A DNA stretch of 64,000 nucleotides from Chloracidobacterium sp. (GCA_016706275.1 JADJJY010000002.1:110001-174000); one strand, 5' to 3'; shown: positions 17,659-27,167, counted from the stretch's first letter. Notes: generated from the letters alone by a model not told the origin. Translations and numbers: made by a program.

Positions 17659-19191
17659 TTAAAGACGCCAAAGTTGTGAAATGGGTTGTTCATCTTCTCG
17701 CCGAGCTGAAATAAACGCAGCGACATCGTCGTGCAGCTTCTTTAGCTGACGGGTGTCGATGTACATCATGTGTCCTGCCTCGTAATATTCAAAGCTAATA
17801 TTACGCCGCAGCGTCGGGTCGAGATTCATCGCCGAGATGGTGTATTCGGCGGCGTAAAACGGCGTTGCCATGTCGTAATAGCCTTGGGCGACCATTATCT
17901 TCATAAACGGATTTTTGCCCATCGCGTCTTTGAGCGAAATGCTCGTGTCGGCGTATTGGTTGGTCACGTTGTAGTTCCAAGGGGACGAGATGCCGCCGCC
18001 GAGGATGTAATATTCAGTGTCAGTTTTGTAACCCAGCTCTCCACGAACATAGCTGTTAAAAGCTGCGGTGTACGGCGGGCGGATCGCATTCATCGACGGG
18101 TCGCTATCCGGCCCGGTGCCCGCGGCATCGCGGTCGATGCCCTTAAAACGGCTGTCAAGCCGCCCCGTAGTGCGGCGTTCGGAACGGAGAAGTTCTTTGT
18201 TAAATTCGCCGAGATCAACGCGAAAATTGTTTCGCTCGATAAAATCGGTCGGTAGTCCGGTAAATGTCGCAAACTGTGTTGCGAGAGCCGAGCGTTCCGT
18301 CGGATTTAGTTGGTCGATACGCATCAGCGCCCGCACATATTCGTTCGATGCAAAACTGCTGGCTTCGTCGGTGACCTGTTTGAGCGATTTTGACTGCATC
18401 GATGGCGGCAGACGTTTGTGATACCAAGCCGTCGCGGTGTAGCTCGGCAGGATCAGTACTAGCGGCAGATCGTTATTGTCGGCAAAGCGAATCGTCTGAA
18501 AATTCATTACCGTCGAGACCAGGGCGATGCCGTTGAGTGCAATGCCGTGTTCGAACAGCCAGTTTGACAGGCCCGATGCCCGCGTTGTGCCGTAAGACTC
18601 GCCGACGAGAAACAGCGGCGACAGCCAGCGTTCGTTGCGGCCGAGGTACATGCGGATAAATTCGCCGACGGATTCGATATCGCCGTTGATGCCAAAATAT
18701 TTTGCCGCCAACTCAGGCCTTGCCGCCCGCGAATAACCCGTGCCGACCGGGTCGATAAATACGAGGTCCGTTTCGGCGAGCCATGTGTGCTGATTGTCCT
18801 CCATTTCAAATGGCGGCGGCGGCATCGCACCGTCGTCCATCATCTTGATACGTCTTGGCCCTAACGCACCGAGATGCAGCCAAACGCTTGCTGAGCCCGG
18901 GCCGCCGTTGAACGAGAACATCAGCGGCCTGTTCGCCGTAGGATTGTCGAGCGTATATGCCATAAAGAAGATCCGTGCCTCGGTCTCACCGGTCACGGCG
19001 TTTTTGAGCGGCATAAAACCCGTCGTCACCGTGTACGCCAGTGTCCTAGAACCGACGCGTACCGAATGCTTAGTCACAGACGGAGCCTCATCCTTACTAT
19101 CGGCAGGTTTCGGCGGCTGAATGGGCGGCGTCTGAGCGGCCACAAACAACGGAAACAAAAGTAACAACGACAAAAGTGCTAATGCTCTCAT
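17659..19191 (-). CDS. Secreted serine carboxypeptidase (S10 family)
   Basis: This 510-residue protein has a signal peptide (about 1-20, ending VAAQ) and the serine carboxypeptidase fold. The oxyanion-hole phrase FSFNGGPGSASVWLHLG is at about 92-108. The nucleophile motif is GESYG with Ser199, and the acid and base are Asp440 in GYYDMATPF and His474 in EAGHMMYID. S10 enzymes remove residues from peptide C-termini and work best at acid pH; this one is expected in the periplasm or outside. Bacterial members are common in Acidobacteriota. All catalytic residues are present, so it should be active. Confidence 0.92.
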   Translation of the reverse strand: MRALALLSLLLLFPLFVAAQTPPIQPPKPADSKDEAPSVTKHSVRVGSRTLAYTVTTGFMPLKNAVTGETEARIFFMAYTLDNPTANRPLMFSFNGGPGSASVWLHLGALGPRRIKMMDDGAMPPPPFEMEDNQHTWLAETDLVFIDPVGTGYSRAARPELAAKYFGINGDIESVGEFIRMYLGRNERWLSPLFLVGESYGTTRASGLSNWLFEHGIALNGIALVSTVMNFQTIRFADNNDLPLVLILPSYTATAWYHKRLPPSMQSKSLKQVTDEASSFASNEYVRALMRIDQLNPTERSALATQFATFTGLPTDFIERNNFRVDLGEFNKELLRSERRTTGRLDSRFKGIDRDAAGTGPDSDPSMNAIRPPYTAAFNSYVRGELGYKTDTEYYILGGGISSPWNYNVTNQYADTSISLKDAMGKNPFMKIMVAQGYYDMATPFYAAEYTISAMNLDPTLRRNISFEYYEAGHMMYIDTRQLKKLHDDVAAFISARREDEQPISQLWRL

Positions 19192-19308
19192 ACGGATTAA
19201 ATAGAATTGTCCTGAATTGATATTGTGCGGAGAAAGATTAACATACGCACGAAAAATCTGCGACTAATGTGAGATCTTCGCCGGCTATTCCGCGAACGCA
19301 ATATTGCA

Positions 19309-19350
19309 CAGAAAAGCTGCCACTAAATATATCTAGTGGCAGCTTTTCTG
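19309..19350 (-). terminator. Perfect hairpin terminator after the amidohydrolase pair
   Basis: A 17-base-pair perfect stem (CAGAAAAGCTGCCACTA with its inverted copy) closes an eight-base loop. Read on the minus strand it lies about 20 bases after the stop of the amidohydrolase gene and contains a TTTT stretch in its 3' arm. It is probably the end of the two-gene amidohydrolase operon. The remaining spacer up to the carboxypeptidase start shows nothing else. Confidence 0.75.
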
Positions 19351-19371
19351 AAAAAGGCAGTTGCCGGGTTT

Positions 19372-20613
19372 TTAACGGGTGCCTTTGTTGACCAATACAC
19401 CGTTTATGATCGTGCCGACGCAGTGGGTGGTCCATTCGAGCGGGTCGCCGTCGTAGAGAGCGATGTCGGCGTCTTTGCCAACGGCGAGCGAGCCGATGCG
19501 TGCGTCGAGGCCGAGGATCTTCGCGGCGTCGATGGTGATCAGAGCAAGAGCGTCACGCTGCGACATGCCGTTCTGTGCGGCCATGCCCGCTTCGTAGAGA
19601 ACGACGCGGGTTTTGGGCACGTAGCCCTCATAACCGCTCTGGAGGGCGACGGGAATGCCCGCAGCCTTGAGTTTGCCGGCAGTTTCCATCGACAGGCCGT
19701 CCGTATCGCCTCCGGCACGTGCCATCGTCGGGTGGATTATGACCGGGACGCCCGCAGCCTTGATGTCGTTCATGACAAGCTGTGCGTCCGCGGCACCGTC
19801 GAGCACGATGCGGATGTTAAATTCCTTGGCAATGCGGAGAGCGGTGATGATGTCCTGAGCCTTGTTGGCGTTGATCAGTAGCGGCGTCTCGCGTTTGATG
19901 ACCGCGGCCATCGCGACGGATTTGAGATCCTTGGGGGCGTCGGGCTTTTTGGCGTTCTCCTGAGCCTTGATCAGCTCCGCACGGAGCATCGCGACCGCTT
20001 TGGCACGCGAACCGGGCGATTTGCCCGCACCGGCGAGGCCGTTATTTCCAAGCGTGACCATTATCATCGCCGTCGGGACGATCGTCGCTTCATCGACGTT
20101 CTTGCCCCATGTTTTGGCGACCATCGTCTGCCCGGAAATGAGGGCCGACGGCTGATGGCCGGTGTGGATCGTCGTCACGCCGAACTCGCGGACCCAGTCG
20201 ACCAGGCGTTCCTGTGCGTTGTAGGCGTCCGTGGCACGCAGTTCGGGCTGGACCGATGCACTGCCGTCAAGAGCCATCTGATCGTGCGGTTGATTGAGGT
20301 AACCGTTGAGCCCGATGACCGTATGGGCGTCGATCAGGCCGGGCGTGACGACCTTGGCGGTGATGACGGTGTAGTTCGCGGGTATTTTTATGCTCGCCGC
20401 GGTCCCGACGGCCTCGATCTTGCCATTGTTGATGAGCACGACGCCGTTGGTGATCGGTTCGCCCGCCATTGTCCAGACCGTCTCGCCCTGAACGGCGATC
20501 TGCGCACGAACCGTGACGAGTGAAAGGTGACAAGTGACGAGAAGACTGAAGGCAAAGGCCAACATCGTGAACAAGCTTTTTATATTCATTATTCTAAATT
20601 CTATATTCTGCAT
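19372..20613 (-). CDS. Secreted amidohydrolase-like protein, metal site incomplete
   Basis: The 413-residue protein has an N-terminal secretion signal and an amidohydrolase (imidazolonepropionase-like) barrel: VVTPGLIDAHTVIGLNG, GVTTIHTGHQ and the C-terminal LDARIGSLAVGKDADIALYDGDPLEWTTH. The usual HxH metal pair reads HTV here, so one ligand is missing and catalysis may be weakened or changed. The start at 20613 is set by a perfect GGAGGTGA site in the end of the upstream gene. The first eight residues come from an A/T repeat (ATTCTATATTCTGCAT), and the hydrophobic core LLVTCHLSLVTV comes from a GTCACTTGTCACC-type repeat. It is the partner of the next gene and probably forms an operon with it. 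Confidence 0.85.
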   Translation of the reverse strand: MQNIEFRIMNIKSLFTMLAFAFSLLVTCHLSLVTVRAQIAVQGETVWTMAGEPITNGVVLINNGKIEAVGTAASIKIPANYTVITAKVVTPGLIDAHTVIGLNGYLNQPHDQMALDGSASVQPELRATDAYNAQERLVDWVREFGVTTIHTGHQPSALISGQTMVAKTWGKNVDEATIVPTAMIMVTLGNNGLAGAGKSPGSRAKAVAMLRAELIKAQENAKKPDAPKDLKSVAMAAVIKRETPLLINANKAQDIITALRIAKEFNIRIVLDGAADAQLVMNDIKAAGVPVIIHPTMARAGGDTDGLSMETAGKLKAAGIPVALQSGYEGYVPKTRVVLYEAGMAAQNGMSQRDALALITIDAAKILGLDARIGSLAVGKDADIALYDGDPLEWTTHCVGTIINGVLVNKGTR

Positions 20614-21936
20614 TTAGTTGTCACCTCCGATGTCTCCGTCGAAGCAGTCGATGTGGACGGTGCGGTCGGTCGTCGCTCCGTTGCCGCCGGTCTGGACGAG
20701 ATAATCCTGCGGATTCGAGCGGTCAAAGACCTTTTTGCCTTCGACCCACGTCTCGAGGACATGCGTGTAAACGCTCAGCGGGTCGCCGCTCAACACGATA
20801 AAGTCGGCATCCTTGCCGGCCTCAAGCGAACCGACACGTTTGTCGAGGTCGAGCATGATCGCGTTCGCCATTGTCAGTGCATACAATGCCTTGTCGCGGG
20901 ACATTCCGGCACGGACCGCCATTCCGGCCGAGCGAAGGAACCAACGCGAATCGGTGATGCTGTCATCGGTGTGAAAGCCGACGAGAGCTCCTGCCTTTTC
21001 GAGAGCCGGGGCGTTTTGTGCGTAAACATCGACCGTTTCGAGCTTGCCGCCGGGCGAATCGATGAAGATTATCGACGCCGGAGCCTTGGCCTTGGCGATC
21101 TCATCGGCGACCTTCCACGCTTCGGAGACGTGCTGGAGCACGATGCGAAAGCCAAACTCTTTCTGCAAGCGAAGAGCAGTCATTATGTCGTCGTGACGGT
21201 GCGTATGAAAGTGAACCATGCGTTTACCGTCGAGAGCCTCGACCAGAGCCTCCATTGCAAGGTCACGCGGCGGCATCTTCGTGGCGTCGCCCGCGGCCTT
21301 TTTGATCTTGTCGCGGTATTCCTGTGCCTTGATGAACTGGTCACGGACCAGAGCGGCCGATTTCGCACGCGTGCCGGGAAAGCTGCCGCCGCCCGGACGA
21401 ATGGGATTGGTCCCGTTAGCGAACTTGATGCCGCCCATGATGCGACCATCAGCGTCATAAAGCAGAATGTCGTCCACCTTTACCGCGTCGTCGCGAAGCT
21501 TGATGTAAAGCGTCTGTCCGCTGTCCAGATGACCCGAGCCGGGCATCACGTTTACGGTCGTCAAACCGCCGCTCTGTGCCCGCTGGATGCTCGACGAGCG
21601 AACATTCAGGCCGTCGAGCAGCCGAACGTCGGGCTGAATGGGCGATGAGCCGTCAGCGCCGGAGCCTTCGCCGATGTGGCTGTGCGTATCGACGAGCCCG
21701 GGCATGATGACCTTGCCTTTGGCGTCAACGACGGTTACGTCCGACGACAGGCGGACGGTCCTTGCGTCGCCGACCGCGACGATCTTACCTTTTTGGACGA
21801 TGATCACACCCTGTTCGATCGGGGTACCGACGATCGGAATTATCTTTGCATTTATAAATGCGATCGGCCTTTCCTGAGCATCTGCTGCGATCGCAAACAT
21901 ACTTGCGGCAATTGTCGCGAGAAGTAGTTTCTTCAT
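20614..21936 (-). CDS. Secreted amidohydrolase (imidazolonepropionase-like)
   Basis: The 440-residue protein has a signal peptide (about 1-20, ending AADAQ) and a full amidohydrolase layout. The small beta domain is followed by VIMPGLVDTHSHIGEG with the HxH metal motif, then VHFHTHRHDDIMT with further histidines. FHTDDSITDSRW holds the catalytic Asp region, and SLEAGKDADFIVLSGDPL closes the protein. Such secreted members are metal-dependent and may act on dipeptides or cyclic amides; the substrate is unknown. It lies directly before a second amidohydrolase whose metal site is incomplete. Paired genes of this kind suggest a heteromeric enzyme, but that is inference. Confidence 0.88.
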   Translation of the reverse strand: MKKLLLATIAASMFAIAADAQERPIAFINAKIIPIVGTPIEQGVIIVQKGKIVAVGDARTVRLSSDVTVVDAKGKVIMPGLVDTHSHIGEGSGADGSSPIQPDVRLLDGLNVRSSSIQRAQSGGLTTVNVMPGSGHLDSGQTLYIKLRDDAVKVDDILLYDADGRIMGGIKFANGTNPIRPGGGSFPGTRAKSAALVRDQFIKAQEYRDKIKKAAGDATKMPPRDLAMEALVEALDGKRMVHFHTHRHDDIMTALRLQKEFGFRIVLQHVSEAWKVADEIAKAKAPASIIFIDSPGGKLETVDVYAQNAPALEKAGALVGFHTDDSITDSRWFLRSAGMAVRAGMSRDKALYALTMANAIMLDLDKRVGSLEAGKDADFIVLSGDPLSVYTHVLETWVEGKKVFDRSNPQDYLVQTGGNGATTDRTVHIDCFDGDIGGDN

Positions 21937-21992
21937 TCAAATATCCTCAATTGTGTTGAAATTAGAGCGGTTTGTTTTGTACTGATAAGTTG

Positions 21993-22134
21993 CTACTTAT
22001 TGTTCCCGGTGTCAACGGCATTGAATAGATTTTGTTGATTTTTGTCCGCGAGGGGAAAGGAAATGGTAAAGATCGTGCCATTTGGGATATTATTCCGCTG
22101 CTCAGTTCGTCCGTCATGGGCAGTGACGATGCCA
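21993..22134 (-). pseudogene. C-terminal remnant of a sensor histidine kinase
   Basis: Immediately after the stop of the TPR protein gene, the minus strand reads SGIVTAHDGRTEQRNNIPNG, then TIFTISFPLADKN and about sixteen more residues before a stop. This matches the end of a histidine-kinase ATPase domain and resembles the same part of the intact kinase at 24647-26413 (GIITAHDGKIEVSANEPRG, then TRFNVTLP). Nothing upstream of the fragment belongs to a kinase, since the preceding 2.4 kb is the TPR gene. The fragment therefore seems to be what is left after a deletion or rearrangement whose edge lies at the TPR gene stop codon. Confidence 0.7.
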
Positions 22135-24591
22135 CTACTGCTCCCGTGCAAATGTAAACGACATCGGTACAAATTCAAGCGAGACGATGTCGCCAGCGGT
22201 TTTGGCTTTGGCATCGGGTTTGTCGTTGTATATAAAAACGACAGGAAACTCGATCGGCTTGATGCCGCAGCCAAATTGGATGCCTTGCAGATCGGGTGTG
22301 TAGAGGCTGATCTTAGGCGGCTGGCCCTGTGTGCTGGATAACTTATACGTCTGCGTGCCGGTTCGAAGATGGAAATAGATGGCTTTGCTCGAGCACTCGA
22401 TCTTGTCGAGAAAGCCCATCTCACGCTTTTGCCCGTCGCCGGGTTTTTGCACAGCATTCCGTAGCCCCTGCATCATCGCTGCCTTTCGTCCATCCTCTAC
22501 ATTCCCAGGATTTGGAATCTCTTTTGGCGGACCTGTTCCGGTAGTGAGGTTTGGCGGCCCGTCCTGTTCGTAAATGACGTAGCTGCCTGTGCGCATTTCT
22601 TCCTCGGTCATTAGGCGAAAGTCGGCGGGGACAAATTCGATGGCGACAAGTTCGCCTCGTGCGGTGCTTTTTGGCGTGGCAGTAGTTTTGTATGTTAGTA
22701 GGGCGTTGAACGCCGAAAGATCGGCATCGCAACCGACCTCAGCCATCTGCGTCGCTTGGTCGAGGGCGTGTAGGTCGAGCGATGCAAAATCGACGCTTGT
22801 AACGTTAAATGTCTCGGTCGCCGTCTTGATCGTGTATGTGAGCGGTCGCTTTTTACAGTCGATCTTTTGGATCCGGCCATTGACACGTGTTTCGCCGTTG
22901 AGCGTTTTTCGTAATGAGCTGTTGATCGAACGCATCCGCTCTTCTTCGATCATTTTTGCCTTTTCCGCTTCGGTTGGCGCTGTGCCAGTCTCGACGCGAC
23001 GCAATACACGCGGCCCTCCGCTGCTACCGGCTGCAAGGGCGGCCTCGTAACGTTTACGTTCGGCTTCATTTTGTTCGGCGATTGCCTTACGCTGCTCCAT
23101 TTGCGAGATCATTTCATCTGCTCGGCTCTTGACCTCAGGGTTGTCGGCCGTTCGTGCTATCTTTTCGAAAATGGTGGCGGCCTCGGCAAACTTGTTCTGC
23201 CTCACGTATAGCTCGGCCATTCGTAGAGCGTATCTCTGATTGCCCGGTTGATACTTTAACGCCGTTTTCATCAGCGAAACCGCAGCGTCAAGCTCTTCGT
23301 TATTGACCATATCAACAAAAGCGAGTAGCTCGTAACTCTCAGTAAATGCCGGGTTTAGGGCGATCGCCTTTCTCAACGCCTCGCGTATTTTTGCCACAAC
23401 ATCTTTGTCAAACCTCTGGACATAGCCAAATTCGTCACGACCCTCGCGGCTCAGCAGTAACGCATATTGATAAAGTGCCGCATGATTTTTAGCATCGCCC
23501 GCGATCGCTTTTTCTAGATATATTCGGGCATCCGCAAACTTTCGCTGTTTGAGCTTGACCATCCCGAGGGTCGTATTTGCAATGCTCGAATTTGGATCGA
23601 GTTTGAGCGAGGTCAGTAAATATGGCTCGGCGTCATCAACGCGATGATTGTGAAAAAGCAGGTCGCCGAGATAGGCGTTGCTCTCGGCTTCGGTCAACGG
23701 TGACATCCGCATATCGGTGTCAAACGTCATCTTGGTCTTAAATTCATAGATCTGATACTGATAGCGGCTCTGGCCAACGTACTTTTTTAGCTCGGTTTCC
23801 ATCTGAGCGTAGCCGGTTTGAAAGGCATCTTGAAAGGCTTTTTCGGGCGGCACGTTGCGGGCAAGATCAGCCAGAAAGGTGCCCAAACCTGCAGATTTTC
23901 CGTTCTGCATCATGTAATGTATCAACGCCCAGCTCTGAGCGTAGAATATGCTGCGTGAGTGGCCGCCGGTCTGCAGCAGCTGCGCATTGCTGATGTTAAA
24001 CAACGTACTGAGCGGCATTAGCTTTGATTGTTGAAGCAATTCGAGATGATTTTGTTTGGGCAAGCCCAGCTTTACCTTCTGGTCCTGTTCTATCTCAAAG
24101 GTCGAATAATATTCGGCCAGACCCTCGTTAAACCAAGCCGGCACCTCTGACTTGCCAAAGTTGGTATTTACGATGAAATGGACATATTCGTGAAAAATGA
24201 CCGAATAGGTTTGGGCGTCTTCGCCCTCGGTCGAGAGCGTGATGTAATTGACATCTTCACCGGGTTGGAAAAATCCTGCGATAAATTCGTCGATCTTGCC
24301 GTCGTCACGTTTTGGTTTGAAATTTTTGTAGGATCCCGAGCTCTTGAAAACCACAACATTGGTTGGCGTTGATGACGTCAGATTCATCTTGCTAAATAGC
24401 AATCGAAACGTCTCGCGAAACTGCTCCAAGCGTGTGCCAACCTTTCGAATGTCTTTTTCAGACGCGTTGCCGATGAGGAAAAAGTTTTTTGATTTGACCT
24501 GGATCCATTCGTCTTTGGCATTTGCGGATACGGAAAACGAAAGCAGGAGTATTGCCGCTAGGACGAAAATGCGTGGGTTTTTCATTTTCAA
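22135..24591 (-). CDS. Secreted TPR protein with DUF1570/peptidase-like domain
   Basis: The 818-residue protein has a signal peptide (about 1-25, ending SANA). An N-terminal domain of about 230 residues contains VIFHEYVHFIVN, an HExxH-type zinc motif, followed by VPAWFNEGLAEYYSTFE with a possible third ligand. This is the DUF1570 pattern of gluzincin-like peptidases. Residues about 300-500 are TPR repeats (for example NSSIANTTLGMVKLKQRKFADARIYLEKAIAG). The C-terminal part, about 560-818, holds two related beta-rich segments (RIQKIDCKKRPLTYTIKTATETF and KIECSSKAIYFHLRTGTQTY) of unknown function. It is likely a periplasmic protein-binding peptidase. The substrate is unknown. Confidence 0.82.
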   Translation of the reverse strand: MKMKNPRIFVLAAILLLSFSVSANAKDEWIQVKSKNFFLIGNASEKDIRKVGTRLEQFRETFRLLFSKMNLTSSTPTNVVVFKSSGSYKNFKPKRDDGKIDEFIAGFFQPGEDVNYITLSTEGEDAQTYSVIFHEYVHFIVNTNFGKSEVPAWFNEGLAEYYSTFEIEQDQKVKLGLPKQNHLELLQQSKLMPLSTLFNISNAQLLQTGGHSRSIFYAQSWALIHYMMQNGKSAGLGTFLADLARNVPPEKAFQDAFQTGYAQMETELKKYVGQSRYQYQIYEFKTKMTFDTDMRMSPLTEAESNAYLGDLLFHNHRVDDAEPYLLTSLKLDPNSSIANTTLGMVKLKQRKFADARIYLEKAIAGDAKNHAALYQYALLLSREGRDEFGYVQRFDKDVVAKIREALRKAIALNPAFTESYELLAFVDMVNNEELDAAVSLMKTALKYQPGNQRYALRMAELYVRQNKFAEAATIFEKIARTADNPEVKSRADEMISQMEQRKAIAEQNEAERKRYEAALAAGSSGGPRVLRRVETGTAPTEAEKAKMIEEERMRSINSSLRKTLNGETRVNGRIQKIDCKKRPLTYTIKTATETFNVTSVDFASLDLHALDQATQMAEVGCDADLSAFNALLTYKTTATPKSTARGELVAIEFVPADFRLMTEEEMRTGSYVIYEQDGPPNLTTGTGPPKEIPNPGNVEDGRKAAMMQGLRNAVQKPGDGQKREMGFLDKIECSSKAIYFHLRTGTQTYKLSSTQGQPPKISLYTPDLQGIQFGCGIKPIEFPVVFIYNDKPDAKAKTAGDIVSLEFVPMSFTFAREQ

Positions 24592-24646
24592 AAAATAGCA
24601 CAGAATTGCGAATTATCTAAGATATTTCTGACTCAGATAGCGGTCT

Positions 24647-26413
24647 CTAGTTGTTCGAGTCATTGGTCGCAGTGGGTAAAGTCACGTTAAATCTTGTTCC
24701 GCGTGGTTCATTCGCGGAAACCTCTATTTTACCATCGTGGGCCGTGATGATGCCGTAGCAGACGGCGAGGCCGAGTCCTGTGCCTTGGCCGGCGGGTTTC
24801 GTCGTAAAGAACGGATCAAAGATCAATGTCATATCGCCCTCAGGGATGCCGACACCGCTGTCGGCGATCTCGATGTGGATGGAGTTGTCCGTCGCAGATG
24901 TTTTGATTTCCAAGGTGCCGCCGTCGGGCATCGCGTCGCAGGCGTTGAGGAGCAGATTGAGAAAGACTTGTTGGAGTTGGTCTTCATCGGCAAAGACTGC
25001 GGGTAGGTCATCGGCAAAATCAGATTCTACATCGAGCTGTTGAAATGACTTGTCAAAACTCGCAAGCCTCAAAGAAGTACGAACCACGCTGTTGATATCG
25101 ACATCTGTTCGAGCCGCCGGACGCGTGCGGGCAAAGTTGGTCATGTCTTTGGTGACTTGTTTTATCCGTTCGATCTGGGCGGAGATGAGGTTGAGCTTTT
25201 CACGCGTCTCGGCGGAGTGGCCCGCTTCGGCACGCATCATCTGCACGAGCGACGATACGGACGCCAGCGGATTATTGACCTCGTGCGCGACTCCGGCGGC
25301 AAGCGTGCCCATCGCGGCGAGCTTTTCGGCACGGATGAGCTGCTGGTTGAGGAGGTTAAGCTCTTCGATATCGGCGGCCATCTTACGGCTCATTTCATTG
25401 AACGAATTTGCCAGTAAGCCGATCTCGTCGTTACTTTTTCTGAGATCGACCTCGGTTCCGTAACCGCCCTTGGTCACCTCGACGGCGGCAAGCGTGATTC
25501 GTTGGAGCGGACGCGAGATCGTTCGTAGAACCAATAGCAAGAGCAATAGATTCGGTACCAGAGCCGAAATAACGCTGAATACGAGATACCTCCGCCACGC
25601 TTCGTAGTCCATCCCGTTGTGAAATGCCCACCAGACGATCGGTACTTGAAACAACGTAAAACTCACGATCGCGACCGAGGCGATAGTCAGGGCGACCTTG
25701 TAGGTGATCGGGAAGAGCCGAAACTGGTTGAGGGCGGTTTGCAGGGAAAATAGTTTGAAATTGAGTATCGCGTAGGCAAAGATCAGCACTCCCGGCAGCA
25801 GCAAGATCGAGCTGTACGGCAAAACCTCGTAATATCCAAAGTAGGGAAGTACGAGATTGGCGAGTGTCTTTAGCACACCCGTGATCGCAAGCCCCCAGAT
25901 GATCGCCCCTACCTGTTGGCCGTCCTGCGTCCCCGCGTATTTGCGGTATTTCTTGTACAGGATGACCGCCCCGTAAAAGAAAACAAAATAAACGTAAAAG
26001 ACAAAAGCGTAAGCCAGCGGCGTCAGATCGATGACAAATTTATCATCGACAAACCCTACGTTTCGCCATAACAGGCCAAAAATCGCGGCAGGTATCAGCA
26101 CGAGTCCCGGAGCGAAAAGTATCGCGGCTTTGCGTCGGGGTGTACGTGCATTCTCAGGAAAGACCCACGCAAAAACCACCATCGAGTACTGCATCAATAA
26201 CGCCGTGACAAAACTCGCCGCTGCCCACCAGCCGGCGGTAGATTCGCGTGGATAAAAATTCCAAAAGACGAGATCTTTGATGGTCCAGATCGCAAGAAAT
26301 GCGATAAACGCCGCAAAAGTCTGGTGCGCCCGCTTTCGTGGATCGGCGACAAAGACATAAAAGCCCAGTGCGACCAGCAAAAACAGCGCAAATAAATGGA
26401 GGATCACCAGCAT
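24647..26413 (-). CDS. Membrane sensor histidine kinase
   Basis: The 588-residue protein begins with about seven or eight membrane helices (1-310), a multi-helix sensor input rather than a periplasmic loop sensor. A HAMP-like linker (about 310-360) leads to the dimerisation helix with His377 in AAGVAHEVNNPLASV. The ATPase domain follows with N box LLNACDAMPDG, G1 DSGVGIPEGD, F box FDPFFTTK and G2 GQGTGLGL. NtrB-like features (HEVNNPL) place it among HPK4-type kinases. No response regulator is adjacent, so its partner is elsewhere. The start ATG overlaps nothing and its ribosome site is weak. Confidence 0.92.
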   Translation of the reverse strand: MLVILHLFALFLLVALGFYVFVADPRKRAHQTFAAFIAFLAIWTIKDLVFWNFYPRESTAGWWAAASFVTALLMQYSMVVFAWVFPENARTPRRKAAILFAPGLVLIPAAIFGLLWRNVGFVDDKFVIDLTPLAYAFVFYVYFVFFYGAVILYKKYRKYAGTQDGQQVGAIIWGLAITGVLKTLANLVLPYFGYYEVLPYSSILLLPGVLIFAYAILNFKLFSLQTALNQFRLFPITYKVALTIASVAIVSFTLFQVPIVWWAFHNGMDYEAWRRYLVFSVISALVPNLLLLLLVLRTISRPLQRITLAAVEVTKGGYGTEVDLRKSNDEIGLLANSFNEMSRKMAADIEELNLLNQQLIRAEKLAAMGTLAAGVAHEVNNPLASVSSLVQMMRAEAGHSAETREKLNLISAQIERIKQVTKDMTNFARTRPAARTDVDINSVVRTSLRLASFDKSFQQLDVESDFADDLPAVFADEDQLQQVFLNLLLNACDAMPDGGTLEIKTSATDNSIHIEIADSGVGIPEGDMTLIFDPFFTTKPAGQGTGLGLAVCYGIITAHDGKIEVSANEPRGTRFNVTLPTATNDSNN

Positions 26414-26483
26414 TCACTCAATAGTAATTCGAATTGTTGCGAGAGCAAAAGAGGTTGGCGGTAAGGATGGCCGGATCTGTCTT

Positions 26484-26518
26484 ACTTTGCGGTCTCTGCG
26501 ACTTTGCGGCTTTGCGGG
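26484..26518 (+). repeat. CTTTGCGG-type tandem repeat
   Basis: Four near-copies of an eight-base unit (CTTTGCGG, TCTCTGCGA, CTTTGCGG, CTTTGCGG) lie in the spacer between two minus-strand genes. It is another of the low-complexity families in this window and no inverted partner was found nearby. Confidence 0.5.
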
Positions 26519-26546
26519 AAAAACGCAGGTTTAATGCAAAGACAAC

Positions 26547-27167
26547 TTAGGCAGCGATTGCGACAGGATGATCTTTCTTACTATTGGAAGGACTGCTATG
26601 CGATGTCAAAGCCGCGAGCTCCTCGATGGCGAGTTCGTCTTTGACACAAACCGCAACCTGCGTGGCAAGGGCGATAACTTCAGGTTGGTCAATTGCCAAA
26701 CCTGAGATCACATCGACAAACTCATTTCGCGCCGTCATTTGGTGAAATATTAGCTTTTCACGGTTACGGCGGGCGAGAATTGCGGTGGCGAGCTGTGGGT
26801 TTTCCGACTTGCCGATCTCAAAAATATCGCTAACCTGACCGCTCCCGACCTCGACGTTAGCCGCTTGTGATAATCCGGTGTACCGGGCAAATACCTCGCG
26901 AAAATCAAATATCGCCGACGCCGATCCGTCAGTAAAAGCTAAATGTTCGATCTCGGATTGCAGCCTATCAAGCTCATTGCCCGCTTCGGCTGATCCGCTA
27001 TCACCGACGAGCATTCTCACAGTAAAAACGGGCCATAAAACGATCTGAAGCAGCAGCCCGATCACGACATTAACCGTCACCGCTCCTTTCAGCGTCGTCA
27101 CTTTATAGACGCCAAACGGGGCACCGGCGGCAAAATAGATAATAAACAGGTCGAATAAGCTCATCAC
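26547..27167 (-). CDS. Membrane-anchored protein of unknown function
   Basis: The 206-residue product starts with two hydrophobic helices (FDLFIIYFAAGAPFGVYKV and AVTVNVVIGLLLQIVLWPVF). A cytoplasmic or periplasmic helical domain of about 140 residues follows, rich in Glu, Ala and Gln. The tail ends with a Ser-rich stretch and Lys-Lys. I see no recognisable motif. Two ATG codons stand side by side at the start. It is on the same strand as, and upstream of, the histidine kinase, separated by a 133-base spacer holding a tandem repeat. Confidence 0.65.
   Translation of the reverse strand: MMSLFDLFIIYFAAGAPFGVYKVTTLKGAVTVNVVIGLLLQIVLWPVFTVRMLVGDSGSAEAGNELDRLQSEIEHLAFTDGSASAIFDFREVFARYTGLSQAANVEVGSGQVSDIFEIGKSENPQLATAILARRNREKLIFHQMTARNEFVDVISGLAIDQPEVIALATQVAVCVKDELAIEELAALTSHSSPSNSKKDHPVAIAA

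Noticed and set aside
20527..21648. Long plus-strand frame opposite the amidohydrolase genes
   Set aside because: It mirrors the codon pattern of the real minus-strand gene and has no recognisable domain.
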